From assembly GCA_026225945.1 (NCBI GenBank), contig JAMJFZ010000818.1, positions 3,157,501 to 3,221,500 on the forward strand: 64,000 nt of DNA. Direction: 5' to 3'. Below, piece after piece: positions 21,150 to 31,774 of the stretch. A program made the translations under genes and the position numbers. The notes beneath the pieces are model-generated. The model was given only the letters and a program-made list of their open reading frames with translations. It made no database searches and had not been told where the DNA came from. How positions within the stretch are numbered: the stretch's first letter is position 1; every line of letters begins with the position of its first letter. The stretch is from Cricetomys ansorgei. Taxonomy: Eukaryota > Chordata > Mammalia > Rodentia > Nesomyidae.

Positions 21150-22135
21150 TGTATTATATTTTCTTATATGCATGGTTAGAGTTGGGAGGGACCTTGGGGA
21201 ATCTTTTGTCCCTTGTTCTTTGTGCGAGTGGGGAGGCTGAGGGCCAACAGCACCTGGCAGGTGAGGGTCTGAGGGCAGACTCTTCCACCTTACAGCCCAG
21301 GGTGTCCCCAGCCCCACTGCCTGACTCCTTGGCTTCTCGGACTTGCTCACACCTCTGGAAAGTTAACTTGAGTTTACCCTTTAGTGGGGACCACGTGAGC
21401 CTGCAACGCAGAGCCTTTCCAACACAATTGCCCTTGTGCAGTGCTTTTCTTTTTTGGTCAGGGCACCAGGGCGACATGAAGGTGTGTGGGGGTGCTGCGG
21501 CGGTGGGTGCATGGAGGGGGTGGGCCCACCTCCTCGTTTTCATAGTTGGGCAGAGCTAAGGGTGTCAGGTAAGGCCGTGGGCACGGCACGCTGCGGGTCT
21601 CATTTCTTTTTAAATGATTCTCTGAAGCTGTATAAACTTTCTGCCTGGAAAAGGACCTTCCGCCTTAAATAAACACTCGCTCCATCTGCCCACTTGTGAT
21701 CACTGCCCAGGAATGAGCCTCACCCATCACGATGCCCAGAAACTTCCACCATATCCTGCAACCGTCTATTTTTCTCCGTGGCCTTCAAAAGCCACCGTCT
21801 CCCAGGTGCCTATCAAGGGGGAAAGCGGGCATGCCGTCCTGATGATAGGTTTGTGTAAACGCGGGATCCATCTTCATGAGTGCTGAAGCCGAGCCACAGC
21901 GGGAGAACTGGAAAGGAGGAAGCCAGGAGAAAAGTGAATGATTTGTTCGGTTCCAGAGGGATGTTCTGACTGGTGGCTCCTTGAGTCAGGTTGGGGAGAT
22001 GTGAGTGAGGTGAGAATTGCCCAGAAATGTCGCTGGGTTTGGCTTAGCTGAGGCGGCTTAGCTGAGGGCAGATCCTGAAGGCATTGTCTCCCGGATACAG
22101 CTGTGTCTTAATATGCATCAGAGCACTACCAGGAG
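21150..22135. other. Unique sequence, nothing recognised
   Basis: About 1 kb without repeats. Long open frames occur on both strands over the same bases (21,104-21,559 plus; 21,154-21,543 minus), which argues for base composition rather than a gene. Confidence 0.4.
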
Positions 22136-22139
22136 CCTC

Positions 22140-22377
22140 CCAAAGGGAGAACGGATCAGTGGGCTACTGCACAACCCCAAGGGCCTGCGTTTGGACCCAG
22201 GCACCCGTGTAGTTCTGGTAACGCCGGTGGGATGTGTGGGTGGAGACAGAAGGGCCACTGGGGTTTGCTAGTCTAAATCCAGGCTCACTGATAGACTCTG
22301 TCTCAAAGGAATAAGGTAGAGAGGGATGGAACAGGACACCTGATGCTCCTGTCTGGCTTCTGTGCATGTACAGGTAT
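22140..22377 (+). repeat. B4 SINE
   Basis: B4 order: an ID-like part ('ctgcgtttggacccaggcacc'), then 'ctgatagactctgtctcaaaggaataaggtagagagggatggaacaggacacctgatgctcctgtctggcttctg'. The right part is typical of the B4 3' end. Confidence 0.75.
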
Positions 22378-22486
22378 GTATACACACACACACACACACA
22401 CACATGTGTACACACTTGTGTGCACACACATACATGTGCACACACATATGTGTACACACACTTGTATACACACACATACACAAACA
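22378..22486. repeat. CA/TG compound microsatellite
   Basis: CACACA blocks separated by TGTG and CATG words, the expanded tail of the B4 before it. Confidence 0.9.
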
Positions 22487-22589
22487 GACCCCTTCCCCCT
22501 AGAAGAGATTTTTTTTTCCCCCACACAGAGCACCCTTGAATTTGATCCCCTTGTGTGCCCTTGAGGAAGATGTTGGGAAGATTTCTAGT

Positions 22590-22640
22590 TCAAGCCAATC
22601 TGGGCAACCTAGTGAGACTCCATCTAAAAAACAAAATGTG
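22590..22640 (+). repeat. B1/B4 3' fragment
   Basis: 'caagccaatctgggcaacctagtgagactccatctaaaaaac' is a short B1-like right end. Confidence 0.55.
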
Positions 22641-22860
22641 GGCTGGAGAGGTGGTTCAGTGGTAAGAGCACTGGCTGCTCTTGCAGAGGACCTGGGTTCA
22701 ACTCCCAGCACCCACATGGTGGCTCACAACCATCTGTAACTTCAGTTTCAAGGTATCTAATGTTCCCCTTCTGACCTCCACAGGTAGCAGGCATGCATGT
22801 GTTCTACAGATACGCACGTAAGCAAAACACTCGTACATATAAGACAAAACCTTGTAACCT
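22641..22860 (+). repeat. B2 SINE
   Basis: 'ggctggagaggtggttcagtggtaagagcactggctgctcttgcagaggacctggg' is an almost consensus head with a complete body and tail. Confidence 0.97.
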
Positions 22861-23009
22861 TAAAAAAAGGTTACAAAAAAGATGAAAAAAAACCAAAACG
22901 TTTTAAAATAATATTTATTTATAATTTATAATTATAAATTTATAATTAAATTGTGTGTATGCATATGTGTTTCTCCATTATTTGTGTATGATGCAGTCTA
23001 TTTTGTAAA

Positions 23010-23157
23010 TTATTTTGGAGACGGAGTTTCTCTGTTGTAACTCTGGCTGTCCTGGAACTCACTCTGTAGACCAGGCTGGCCTCAAACTCACAGAGATCTG
23101 CCTGCCTCTCCCTCTCTGGTGCTAGGATTAAGGGCGTGCACCACCACCGACTAGCTG
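23010..23157 (-). repeat. B1 SINE
   Basis: Full minus-strand B1: 'gagacggagtttctctgttgtaactctggctgtcctggaactcactctgtagaccaggctggcc'. Confidence 0.96.
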
Positions 23158-23336
23158 TATGATACGTCTCAAATGGCAAACAGTTGGCCCGTTAGTCATG
23201 GGTCACAGTCCATTCTCTTGGCTCCCTTCCTCCCTCAGCTCATCAGCTGCCTGGGACCCACTGCAAACTGCTCTTATTTCCACTTTCCTGCTAACTAATT
23301 GTCCCTGCTTGTGTCTGAGCTAGTTAGCAAGAGGCT

Positions 23337-23522
23337 ATTTATTTATTTTTATTTGCGTCTGTGTGTGTGTGCGCAGGCACGTGTGTGTACATGTTGAGGG
23401 ATCAGAGGACATCTTGGAAGAGTTGAATCTTTCCTCCTTGCCATGTGGGTCCCAGGGATGGAACTTATGCCGTTGGTCTTGGTGGCGAGGACCTTGACCC
23501 AGAGTGCCATCCTGCTGGCCCT
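23337..23522 (-). repeat. B3 SINE
   Basis: 'gatcagaggacatcttggaagagttgaatctttcctccttgccatgtgggtcccagggatgg' with a TG-rich, TTTA-rich tail at left. Confidence 0.85.
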
Positions 23523-23683
23523 CAAACGTCTGACTCTGACAAAGCTCACCATCAAGTTTTTCCGGACCCAGTTTGTCAGCTGCTGCTGAGGGTGGCTGGG
23601 AGGGGTTTCTACATTACCAGTTACACAGTGATGGTGCCTACAGCATCTTTTGTTCTAAAATGGGAGTTTTAAATAGAATACTC

Positions 23684-23850
23684 CACAGGCAAGGTGGTAC
23701 ACACCTTTAACAGCACTCCAGAGGCAGAGGCAGGTAAATAGATCTCTGTGAGTTCAAGGCCAGCCTGGTCTACAGAGTGAGTTCTAGGACAGCCAGGGCT
23801 GTGTAGAACCAAAGGAAAAAAATATCAAACAACAACAACGAAACAAAACT
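23684..23850 (+). repeat. B1 SINE
   Basis: 'cacacctttaacagcactccagaggcagaggcagg' and 'gttcaaggccagcctggtctacagagtgagttctaggacagccagggct' with an A/CAA-rich tail. Confidence 0.95.
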
Positions 23851-23889
23851 CTCCTTGACTTACTTTTTAGCGTTATTATTTATTTAGTC

Positions 23890-23958
23890 TTTTGAATTCA
23901 CAATCCTCCTGCCTCAGGTTTCCCAGTTGCCGGAATTACAGATTTGTTCCACCATGTT
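23890..23958 (-). repeat. B1/B4 fragment
   Basis: 'gaattcacaatcctcctgcctcaggtttcccagttgccggaattacag' is a short minus-strand B1-like segment. Confidence 0.5.
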
Positions 23959-24149
23959 AAACTTACAGTGGTTTACCATGAATCTCAAAATAACCAGGAG
24001 AGAGGAAATCAGTTTCCTAATACAAAGAGTCCCTGTCCACCTGACTCTAACCTTACATTCTACATACACGTATCAGATTATCACACCATACCCTTAAATA
24101 TATAATTATGTCAATTAAAGTTATAGGCACATATATAGTTGCAATGAAA

Positions 24150-24187
24150 TCTGTATGTGTGTGTGCGTGCACACGCGCATACACACA
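24150..24187. repeat. Alternating purine-pyrimidine palindrome
   Basis: A TGTG...GCGTGCACACGCGC...ACACA stretch, nearly self-complementary and strictly alternating for most of its length. Candidate Z-DNA or cruciform former. Confidence 0.5.
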
Positions 24188-24189
24188 GA

Positions 24190-24940
24190 AGTGTATATAA
24201 CCAGACCCTGACTCTATAAAAATATGCAGTGAAGGAAGTTTAAACACACACACACAAACACAACTGGGAATGTGGCATCTCCTGACTGAAAAGTTTTGAT
24301 AGAAGGAGACCAGATTTCCTTTTTAATGCTACGGGGTACATCTTGGAATTAGATGCTAAAAGGGAGTTTCTGTCCTGTTCTCTCCCTGTGTAAAGGTGGG
24401 AGAGCGGGGGTGGCCATTCGACAGGTAGGCATAAGAAGCTGCTATGTGGGTGGTTCCCCCAAATTTAAAAGTCTATATAGTCCCTGAGCTGTAATTTTGC
24501 AGGTGTGAGAAGCATGGGTTATGTGGGAGGGGGTTGAGGCAGGAGATTTGCTTTGCGTATCTCTGCCTGTTTTAGTGCCTTCGACGGCCTCTGTTAATGA
24601 CCGTCCTGGCCTGGAGTTTGGAGTTTGCACACCAAGTGGGGGGTAACCTCACTTGACTGGAGCCAATGCCTCTGGAAATAAGTTTCATAAAAGGAAACCA
24701 ATTAAAGGCTTAGAACTTTCTTCAACAGGCTAGAGGGTTGTTCTTATCTGTCCATAGAGAGCAGGTGGGTGGCAGCGACCACCAAAAGTTCTAGAACCTT
24801 CTAGAAGCTTCCTTACGCAGCTATGGAAACACACAGAGACACCCTTCGTCCTTCTCTTCATGTACGAGCTGTCTCTGTTTTAGAACTTTTACTCACCAGT
24901 GAATGAGAGAGGTAAAAATTCAAAGTTGGGAGCTGTGGGG
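24190..24940. other. Unique sequence, nothing recognised
   Basis: Only a short CA run near 24,245-24,262. No gene signature. Confidence 0.4.
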
Positions 24941-24942
24941 GA

Positions 24943-25035
24943 GGTGAGGGCTGAGCTCAGTGGCAGAGCCTTGTCTAGCTTGTGTAAGGCTCTGGGATCA
25001 ATCCCCAACACTGCTACAAAGACTTTAAAAGTAAG
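24943..25035 (+). repeat. ID SINE
   Basis: 'gggctgagctcagtggcagagccttgtctagcttgtgtaaggctctgggatcaatccccaacac', followed by an A-rich end. Confidence 0.85.
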
Positions 25036-25159
25036 GCTGTGTGTTCTCATGGGTTCATCTAACAGGAGACCTGGCAGTGTGTCGAGCCAGTGTCCGTGAG
25101 TCACAAAGACAGAGAAACAAGGAAGCCAAAGGCTCACCTACGAGGCTAGCCAATCCTCT

Positions 25160-25265
25160 TCTGACTGTGTGATGACAGGCAGGTGACTTAACCCTTCAGA
25201 ACGCAGTATCATCACACAGAGCAGAGATGGGGAGCCTTTCTGTTTCGCGGAGTTGCTGCAAGGAG
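25160..25265 (+). repeat. MIR relic
   Basis: 'ctgtgtgatgacaggcaggtgacttaacccttcagaacgcagtatc' is plus-strand MIR core (GTGTGACCTTGGGCAAGT-like order). Confidence 0.75.
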
Positions 25266-25505
25266 GGGCTGGCAAATATGTGTGAAGTCTGGGCTGTGGC
25301 TCCTGACACAGCGGACGCTAGGTGTACGATTACCCGCCTTACACCGAGTACTTCCTACCAGCGGGGTCATTCATTACCTTGGTGAACCCTCTCGATAGTC
25401 CGTGGTGGTGTTCTAAGCGTTCACCCCACAAGGAAGGAGAGAACGTAAAGGCTCCTAGGGGGTGCGTGATCAGTTTGCTCCATGCCTATCTTAAAAAGGC
25501 TGAGT

Positions 25506-25628
25506 ACGCAGGGCAGGGTAGGGTACAGGTTTAATCCCAGCACTCTGCAGGCAGAGGCAGGTGGGTCTCTGAGTCTGAAGTCAGCCTGGTCTACGTAGGC
25601 AGCTCCAGGGCTACTTATCCAAAACTCA
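25506..25628 (+). repeat. B1 SINE, shortened
   Basis: 'ggtttaatcccagcactctgcaggcagaggcaggtgggtctctgagtctgaagtcagcctggtctacg'. Confidence 0.85.
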
Positions 25629-25639
25629 CAGGCAAGTGC

Positions 25640-26135
25640 CTGAGTGATTTGTTTTTTGTTTTTTTTAAAACAAGATGCAGTGCAGACCGCTAACCAAACT
25701 TGGGGTCCGTTATGGTCACAAGTTGTGACACTCTTAAAGGCACGGGTCTTCCCTTCCATGGGGTTTGAATGCAGGGTTTTCTGCAGCTGCTCATGCGGCA
25801 GGGGAGCAGCTTGGAGGGCGGGGGATGTCAGGGGAGCAGCTGGACTGAAGACACTGAGCAAAATATTCCACAGCAAAACACCATTCCCCAGCTATCAAGA
25901 GGCTCAGCTTCTCATTTCTTGACTTTTCTACCACTTCCTCCCAACTCTTTAAAAAAAATTCATTTAAGATAAGCCATCTGCTATTGTTGGTATCTGAATA
26001 TTTTTAACCTACAGAGGTAGCAATTTGCATATAGTTCCTCTTAGCATGTAAGTCACAGACTTCTGGAAGAATCCTGTTTAAAAAGAGAAGGCTTCTCTCC
26101 TAGGTTACTTCTAGTTCCAGTTGCTGGGAGTAAAG
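25640..26135. other. Unique sequence, nothing recognised
   Basis: No repeat or gene. A minus-strand open frame (25,421-25,876) covers the B1 and its flank and is therefore spurious. Confidence 0.4.
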
Positions 26136-26139
26136 ATGT

Positions 26140-26333
26140 TCCTTATATCATACAAGGTCTTATGTAGCCCAGGCCAGTCTTGGACTCCATATGCAGTCAA
26201 GGATGACCTTGAACTCCTGATCCTCTTGCCTCTATCTCCTGAGTGCTGGGATCACAGGATCCTTCAGGCCCGAATGTGATTGGTGCTGGGGACTTTGTGT
26301 GTGCTAGGCAAGCACCCTACCAACTGAGCACGT

Positions 26334-26338
<5 letters not shown>
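26140..26338 (-). repeat. B4 SINE
   Basis: A B1-like half ('ggtcttatgtagcccaggccagtcttgga', 'cctgagtgctgggatcacagg') is followed at right by the complement of the ID-like half ('tgtgctaggcaagcaccctaccaactgagca'). B4 order, minus strand. Confidence 0.8.
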
Positions 26339-26412
<74 letters not shown>

Positions 26413-26430
26413 AGGGAGGGAGGGAGGAGG
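26337..26430. repeat. (TG)n(AG)n compound microsatellite
   Basis: About 14 TG units, then about 22 AG units, then GGGA units. Confidence 0.97.
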
Positions 26431-26439
26431 GTGGGGGAT

Positions 26440-27205
26440 GATCTGAATGCCACGGTGCCCATGTGGTGGTCAGAGGACAACTCTGATGTGAGTCTTCACC
26501 TCCCTCTTGTCTGAGACAGGGTTGTTTGTTGGTACCTGCTGTGAATGCCACACTAACTTGTCCAAAGGCTTCTAGAGTCTCTCCTGTCTCTGCCTCCCTC
26601 CTCCCTGCCTGAGCTGAGGGCTTACAGACTGGGACCGCTACCCTCCTAACCCAAGAAGACTGTCACAGATCAGCAGAGGTTCTTTGACAGCATTGATGGA
26701 GCACCCAGAATTCCTCTGACCGCCATGGATTATGTAATTATGAAATAACTGATCTGGGTGGGGGTGGAGTGGGTGTATTTAGAATAGACAACTATGTACA
26801 AATGCCATGAGCAGGGAGAGGCAGCAAGTGACAGGGGCGATGATGGATAGCTGGGTGGAGCTGGAAGGAAGACAGGAACAGAGGAGAATCAGCCACAGGG
26901 CTGAGCCCTAACAAGGAGCTTTGGCACGAGGCCAGCATCTGATGCCTGCCGTACCTCACTTTCGGGACGTTCCTGCCTTCCGTGGTATCGGGCTGAACCC
27001 AGTCACGGCTACCTGAGCCTTCAGGCAGATCTGCCAAAGCTCTTTCACCTTGTGGTTTCCTGGTGGCAAAAAGGGACATTCGTGAGAAAATTGAATTCCT
27101 TCAACAAAGATGAAAAGAGAAACACAGGGTGTTAGCACAGTTGCTGAGTGTCAAGTTCATATTACGAAGGCCTCGGCTAACAGGAGAGCCGGCTTTTAAA
27201 TACAT
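26440..27205. other. Mostly unique sequence
   Basis: 26,440-26,490 has a weak B3-like piece ('gtggtcagaggacaactc'). The rest holds nothing recognisable. Confidence 0.4.
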
Positions 27206-27206
27206 A

Positions 27207-27356
27207 AGCCAGGTGGTGGCGGCCACTGCCTTTAATCCCAGCACTCGAGAGACAGAGGCAGGTGTATCTCTGAGTTTGAGGCTAGCCTGGTCTACAGAGT
27301 GAGTTCCAGGACAGCCAGGGCTACACAGAGAAATCCTGTCTCGAAATAAACAACAC
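27207..27356 (+). repeat. B1 SINE
   Basis: Full-length B1 with 'ctttaatcccagcactcgagagacagaggcagg' and 'ggacagccagggctacacagagaaatcctgtctcg'. Confidence 0.97.
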
Positions 27357-27361
27357 ACATG

Positions 27362-27532
27362 TGGAGCCTGTGAGATAGCCCAGTAGGTAAAGCCACCTGC
27401 AGCCAAGCCTGGTGACCTGAGTTCGATTCCCCTGGACCCTCACAGTAGAAGGAGAGAACCAGCTCCCCAAAATTGCCCTTTGACCTCTACGTGGGTGCGG
27501 TGGTGCAGGGACACACAGTCACAGAATACATA
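27362..27532 (+). repeat. B3 SINE
   Basis: 'gagatagcccagtaggtaaagcc', 'gacctgagttcgattcccc' and 'gtagaaggagagaaccagctccccaaaattgccctttgacctc' are B3 in order. Confidence 0.88.
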
Positions 27533-27539
27533 AGTGTCA

Positions 27540-28029
27540 CTTTCAGAAAGACACACAAACATGCACACTCACATCACATCCGCGTACACAGGTGAGGACC
27601 GTCCACTCAGCTGGCCCTGACCGCGGTATTCAGTGACAGAATCACACGCTCACGTCCACCACCGCGGAGTGACTTCACCTCTCTGTTCTAAAGCCCTAGC
27701 TTGTGCACCAGACAATAATGCAGCCCCTAGCCACCTAATAACTCTGTGGTCAGTGACTGGTGGGGGTCAACATATCCATGAGAGTATGGTAGAGCCAAAT
27801 ATCTTACAGGCTAAGCACAGGGAGGAGAGGGTTAATTTGGCTCCTGGTTTCTGAAGAGCTCAGTCTGTTACAGTACAGGAGAGGGTGGGTGGGATTCCAT
27901 CCCGAGGCAGCAGGGGTATGTGGGGGGAGTTGGATCGAGTTGTTCAGAACCCCACAGATTTTTCATTTTTCCCTCAATTCTACCCAGGCTCCCAGGCCAC
28001 GCGGTGATACCACCCAATACCGACTACTT
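27540..28029. other. Unique sequence, nothing recognised
   Basis: No gene. The last part may be the edge of the LTR-like repeat that follows. Confidence 0.35.
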
Positions 28030-28155
28030 TCTATCATCAAGTTGACACAGCCTAGAGCAGAGGTTCTCAACCTTTCTAATGCTGGGACCCTTTAATACAG
28101 TTCCTCATGTGATGGCGACCCCCCCACCATAAAATTATTTTCATTGCTACTTCAT

Positions 28156-28486
28156 TGTAGTAGTTCATTGCTGTGGAGGCTCAGCAAGGAGACGAGGCGT
28201 TCTCATATGTACAAACCCTGCCAGACCTCAGCAGAGGGACCCACCATCATGGCCAGTGCCATACTCCATAGACAGTGGAACGTCGAGCTTCTCAGCTCAG
28301 GTGTTTGTATTCTTTCAGAACACCTCAGGCATTTTACTGATAGCACATGCAGATCATTAGCAATTAAACAACCCCCACAGAAATCTAACACCTGCAAACA
28401 ACACAAAATGCCAAGGCCTATGCATCCGTTTTTCCAACAGTGCAGACAAACGTTTCAAACATAACTAAAAATAAACTTCTCCAACA
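28156..28486 (-). repeat. 3' LTR of the provirus
   Basis: 331 bp. It pairs with 29,859-30,195 along its length but with many scattered differences, showing an old insertion. The sense strand contains an AATAAA signal in the other copies ('gaatcaataaaaacacc'); here it is altered. Confidence 0.85.
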
Positions 28487-29839
28487 TTTTTCCTTTTTTG
28501 TATAAGAAAAAAAATTACTTTGCTTTTACAACACAAGTTAACACTATACCAGCAAAACTATTTACAAGAGGAACAATCACAAGTGTTGCTGATGCACAGG
28601 ACCAAATGAAACCAAACATCTATCAAGCTTTCTCAATGTCTTTGAACAGCAGAAAAACATTATCTATGTCCAATTATCTGGAAATTACTCACGATCTTCT
28701 GGGCCTCTCCAAAGGGCTTGGACCTGGCTCTGCCCTCTGCAGCACACACAGCTTGTCCTCCAGGCTCCGGCTGGCTCCACTCCACTGCTGCTGCTGTTCT
28801 TGGTGGTCATCCCATGGCACTGGCATCTCAAAAACTGCTGGGGTCCCTTGCTGCAACTGGGCTGCACTTTCACCAATACCCTTCCTGGGCTCTTGTCATG
28901 GTGCCAAGCCTCAACTTCTCTGCATGACCCTTTCAGTCTGGGCCTTCAACTGCCATTGAGGCTGCACCTTCACCAATGGCCTCTCCTGGCCTCTCACAGT
29001 GCCAAGTCTCAGTTGTTCTCCATGACCCCTTACAGTGACTCTTATAGTACCAAGTTTGGCTGCCAGCATGAGATACAACCTTGGCCAGTTTTGGAAGACA
29101 GCTTCTGTGTGCTGACCCTTAGGAAACACTTTCCAGGTTTTAAGATAGAGTCTGGTTTGCTGGAAAAATAACTAGTCCTTGTCTGCAGGAAGAGTTCTCA
29201 TGGTGTGGAGTTATCACTTGTAGAAAGATTTGCAGGAGAAAAAAAACCAAACTGGTCAGTTCAATTAAGCGGCTTTTTGGCTCCAAGCTATGGCTTCTAC
29301 AACAGCATGGGGTCCTGGGCCAGTGGGAAGAATATCTGGCAAAGTCTTGGCAGTTTGACATTCCTTCTCACCACTACGATGGGGAAACATATATCCTTCA
29401 TGGACCTCAAACACAAGACCCCCTTGGGCTTCATGCACACAAAAAGCCATCAACAAACTCAATTTATAGAACAGCAGTGCACTCTGGTTCCTGTTTTCCA
29501 CGCCCTGGCTACTGCCAGCGGCAGGAGGGAGCAGTAGCTCCATGATCAGGAAAAGCTGTAGAAACCTTGCTTCTTTCCTGCTCCCAACTGAACTCTTATG
29601 TTTTCACCATGAAAACGTCTTTCTCTATAAGTCTCAATTTTGAGACCTCTTTCTCAATTTTCACAATTTTCTCTTCATACAGACTTATTTCATGTCTTGC
29701 TCTTCCTTCAGGAGCCTTCAATTAATACCTTAATCTCTATCCTCTGGTAGCTTCCCTGGGCGCACTTTACCGCACTCTGAGGTCTGGAGTTTCTTTCTCT
29801 TCTTTTGTCTCCATGTTGAATTAACTGGCGTGATGTCCT

Positions 29840-29858
29840 GCCCCACGTTGATGCGCCA
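29840..29858 (-). other. Primer binding site, tRNA-Lys1,2 type
   Basis: On the minus strand it reads as the Lys1,2 primer complement with one substitution and one extra base. It sits directly inside the 5' LTR. This supports a class II (betaretrovirus-like) origin. Confidence 0.7.
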
Positions 29859-30195
29859 TTTGCAGTTGTGAGGCTGCTGTGGCAGCTCACCAAGAGAGAC
29901 ACGGAGGCATTTTCACAGCTGGAAGCCCTGCCAGACCTCAGCAGAGGGAATCACCATCATAGCCAGTGCCATACTCGATCAACAGTGGGACCCCGAGCGT
30001 CTGAGCTCAGGTGTTTTTATTCTTTCAGAACTCCTCAGGCGTTCTACTGATAGCACGTGCAGATCATTAGCAATCAAACGCCCCCCACAGAAACCCAACA
30101 CCTGCAGACAATACAAATGCCAAAGCCTATGTATCCCTGTTTCCAACAGTGCACAAAAACATTTTAAACATAACTAAAAATAAACTTCCCGAATA
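29859..30195 (-). repeat. 5' LTR of the provirus
   Basis: 337 bp. It contains 'ccctgccagacctcagcagagggaa', 'gtctgagctcaggtgtttttattctttcagaactcctcagg' and ends at the target duplication. The terminal TG is mutated. Confidence 0.85.
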
Positions 30196-30436
30196 CTTCA
30201 TAACTGTAATTTTGCTACTATTATGAATCATAATGTAAGCACTTGATATGTAGATGGTGACCCCTGAGAAAGGGTTGTAGGGGTCATGGCTCACAGGTTG
30301 AGAACCACTGACCTAGCGTCACCTGGGAAGAGGGAACCGAGCAATTACCTTCATCAGACTGGCCTGTGGGCATGCCTGGAGGAATTGTCCCACTGCGGGT
30401 GGGACCATCCCTGAGTGTATAGTCTTGGGTTGTATA

Positions 30437-30438
30437 TA

Positions 30439-30471
<33 letters not shown>
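30437..30471. repeat. Poly-A run
   Basis: About 33 adenines preceded by a short TATATATA. It sits inside the LTR-like repeat, and I see no SINE body before it. Confidence 0.9.
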
Positions 30472-30473
<2 letters not shown>

Positions 30474-30527
30474 AGGCTGAATATGAGCCACAGAGCAAGC
30501 CAGTAAGTTCTGCTCCTGTGTGCGTGT

Positions 30528-30752
30528 GTTTAAGATTTATTTTTATTTTCTGTGCATAGGTGCTTCACCTGCAGATATGTCTGTGCACCACATGGACGCC
30601 TAATGCCCACAGAGGCCAGAAGAGGGTGTCAGATACACTGGAACTGGAGATACAGATGGTTGCGAGCCACCATGTAGGTGCTGGGAACCGTACCCAGATC
30701 CTCTGGAAGAGCAGCCAAGTTCTCTTAACTACTGAGCTGACTCTCCGCCCCC
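30528..30752 (-). repeat. B2 SINE
   Basis: Minus-strand B2 complete from 'gatttatttttattttctgtgcata' to 'cttaactactgagctgactctccgcccc', inserted in the LTR-like repeat. Confidence 0.94.
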
Positions 30753-30885
30753 CTCTTCTGTTTCTGCTTCAAGCTTCTGCCCTGACTTGTGGGCTATGAC
30801 CTGCGAGCTAAAATGAACCCTGTCCTCCCGCAGCTGCTTTCGCTCGTGGTGGTTATCACAACAGACAGAACTACAGCACACTCAG

Positions 30886-31146
30886 GCTGGGTCTTCCCCT
30901 TCACACTCAGCCAGTCCCTTCTGTCCTCAGAGACATTCCTGGATGCGGCTCTCACTGTCTCCCAGTGAAGATTAACCAAACCAGGAGCTGAGACGTGACT
31001 AAAGACATCGCAGCTGCCACAGCGCAAAACTCACGTGGTACTGATGCTGGCGCAGCGGAGCAGAGCCCAGCGCTGCGGCCGGACAAAGGCACAAGAACGC
31101 TTCGTGTACGATGCTTCGTAATGGCAGTGAGCGGGTTGTATGTTTT
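30886..31146. other. Unique sequence, nothing recognised
   Basis: Short CpG-containing unique stretch. No motif or exon is supported. Confidence 0.35.
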
Positions 31147-31260
31147 GTGACTGTTTTTGAGCCAGGCTCTCCCTGTGTCCCCTAAGCTAGCCCGGAACTT
31201 GCAATCCTCCTGCCTCAGCCTCCTGAGTGCTCCGGATACAGGCGTGCACCACCAAGCCCT
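31147..31260 (-). repeat. B1-derived SINE
   Basis: 'gagccaggctctccctgtgtcccctaagctagcccggaacttgcaatcctcctgcctcagcctcctgagtgctccggatacaggcgtgcaccacc'. Confidence 0.8.
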
Positions 31261-31299
31261 ATTCTCTATTCTATACCTCATTTGTTTGTTTATAAGTTA

Positions 31300-31435
31300 G
31301 TTACTATATTTATTTGTCTGTATGAGTGGGGGGGGTGGCCCATGTGCTGTGGCGCTCATGTGGAGGTCAGAGACACCTTTCAGGAATCAGTTCACTCCTT
31401 CCTCCGCGTGGATCCAGAGGATGCAGCTCGGGTGG
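31300..31435 (-). repeat. B3 SINE, partial
   Basis: 'catgtggaggtcagagacacctttcaggaatcagttcactccttcctccgcgtgga' in minus orientation. The head is lost. The flank 31,478-31,570 may be a piece of the LTR-like repeat ('atacggcaatcgttattgcagttagtcac'). Confidence 0.65.
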
Positions 31436-31573
31436 TGAGGCCTGGTGGCGCGTGCCCTCTTCCTCTGGGGCACTTCACCGGCCTTCTGCTCTATACGGCA
31501 ATCGTTATTGCAGTTAGTCACTTCAAGGAAGAAAGGATTTATTTTACTTAGTTCACATTTAAAAGTTATATTT

Positions 31574-31770
31574 GGGACTAGAGAGATGGCTCAGCGGTTT
31601 AGAGCCCTGGTTGCTCTTCCAGAGGACCAGGGTTGGACCCCTAGCACATATGGCTCATGACCATCTGTAACTCCATCTCTGGGAGAATCCAGCGCCCTCT
31701 TCTGGCCTCCATGGGCACTGCACCAACATGCACATACCCACACATAATTAAAAATAAAAATAAAAGCAAT
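31574..31770 (+). repeat. B2 SINE
   Basis: 'gggactagagagatggctcagcggtttagagccctggttgctcttccagaggacc' through an A-rich tail. It carries the B2 CTCF-like word gcgccctcttctggc at 31,692-31,706 (minus, 14 of 15 consensus positions). Confidence 0.96.
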
Positions 31771-31774
31771 CTCA

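Larger units (their letters stand above)
28156..30195 (-). mobile_element. Non-coding ERVK-type provirus
   Basis: Two LTRs (28,156-28,486 and 29,859-30,195) flank a 1.37-kb internal region. The target duplication is cttcat (28,150-28,155 and 30,196-30,201), 6 bp as expected for class II ERVs. Next to the 5' LTR is a primer site resembling tRNA-Lys1,2 (29,840-29,858, minus), which sets the orientation. The internal part has only short, interrupted frames and no recognisable gag, pol, pro or env. It must have been mobilised by a helper and is now inert. Confidence 0.85.
28058..30310 (-). mobile_element. URR1 (hAT-Charlie) DNA transposon, split by an ERV
   Basis: Terminal inverted repeats CAGAGGTTCTCAACC (28,058) and GGTTGAGAACCACTG (end 30,310) flank the element. 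The 8-bp flanks gcctagag and acctagcg agree at 6 of 8, as expected for an old hAT target duplication. The two URR1 parts are 28,058-28,155 and 30,196-30,310. Non-autonomous, no transposase. Orientation is set relative to the copy at 41,894. Confidence 0.85.
28030..30885 (+). repeat. Rodent LTR-like repeat split by URR1 and a B2
   Basis: The left end 'atcatcaagttgacacag' and the right portion 'tcacctgggaagagggaacc...gcctgtgggcatgcctgg...gtgggaccatccctgag...gagcaagccagtaag' follow the word order of an abundant muroid repeat. It continues beyond the nested B2 with 'cttctgccctgacttg'. Family name not assigned. It is the oldest layer of the nest. Confidence 0.55.

Noticed and set aside
21104..21559. 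151-codon plus frame with a 129-codon antisense frame over the same bases
   Set aside because: Two long frames on opposite strands of one GC-balanced unique stretch indicate a low stop density by composition, not coding.
22641..22860. tRNA-like head with internal promoter
   Set aside because: It is the tRNA-derived head of a B2 SINE, not a tRNA gene. The same holds for the other B2, B3, B4 and ID copies.
28498..28959. 153-codon plus frame inside the provirus
   Set aside because: It is antisense to the element's own orientation and shows no similarity to any retroviral protein that I can see.
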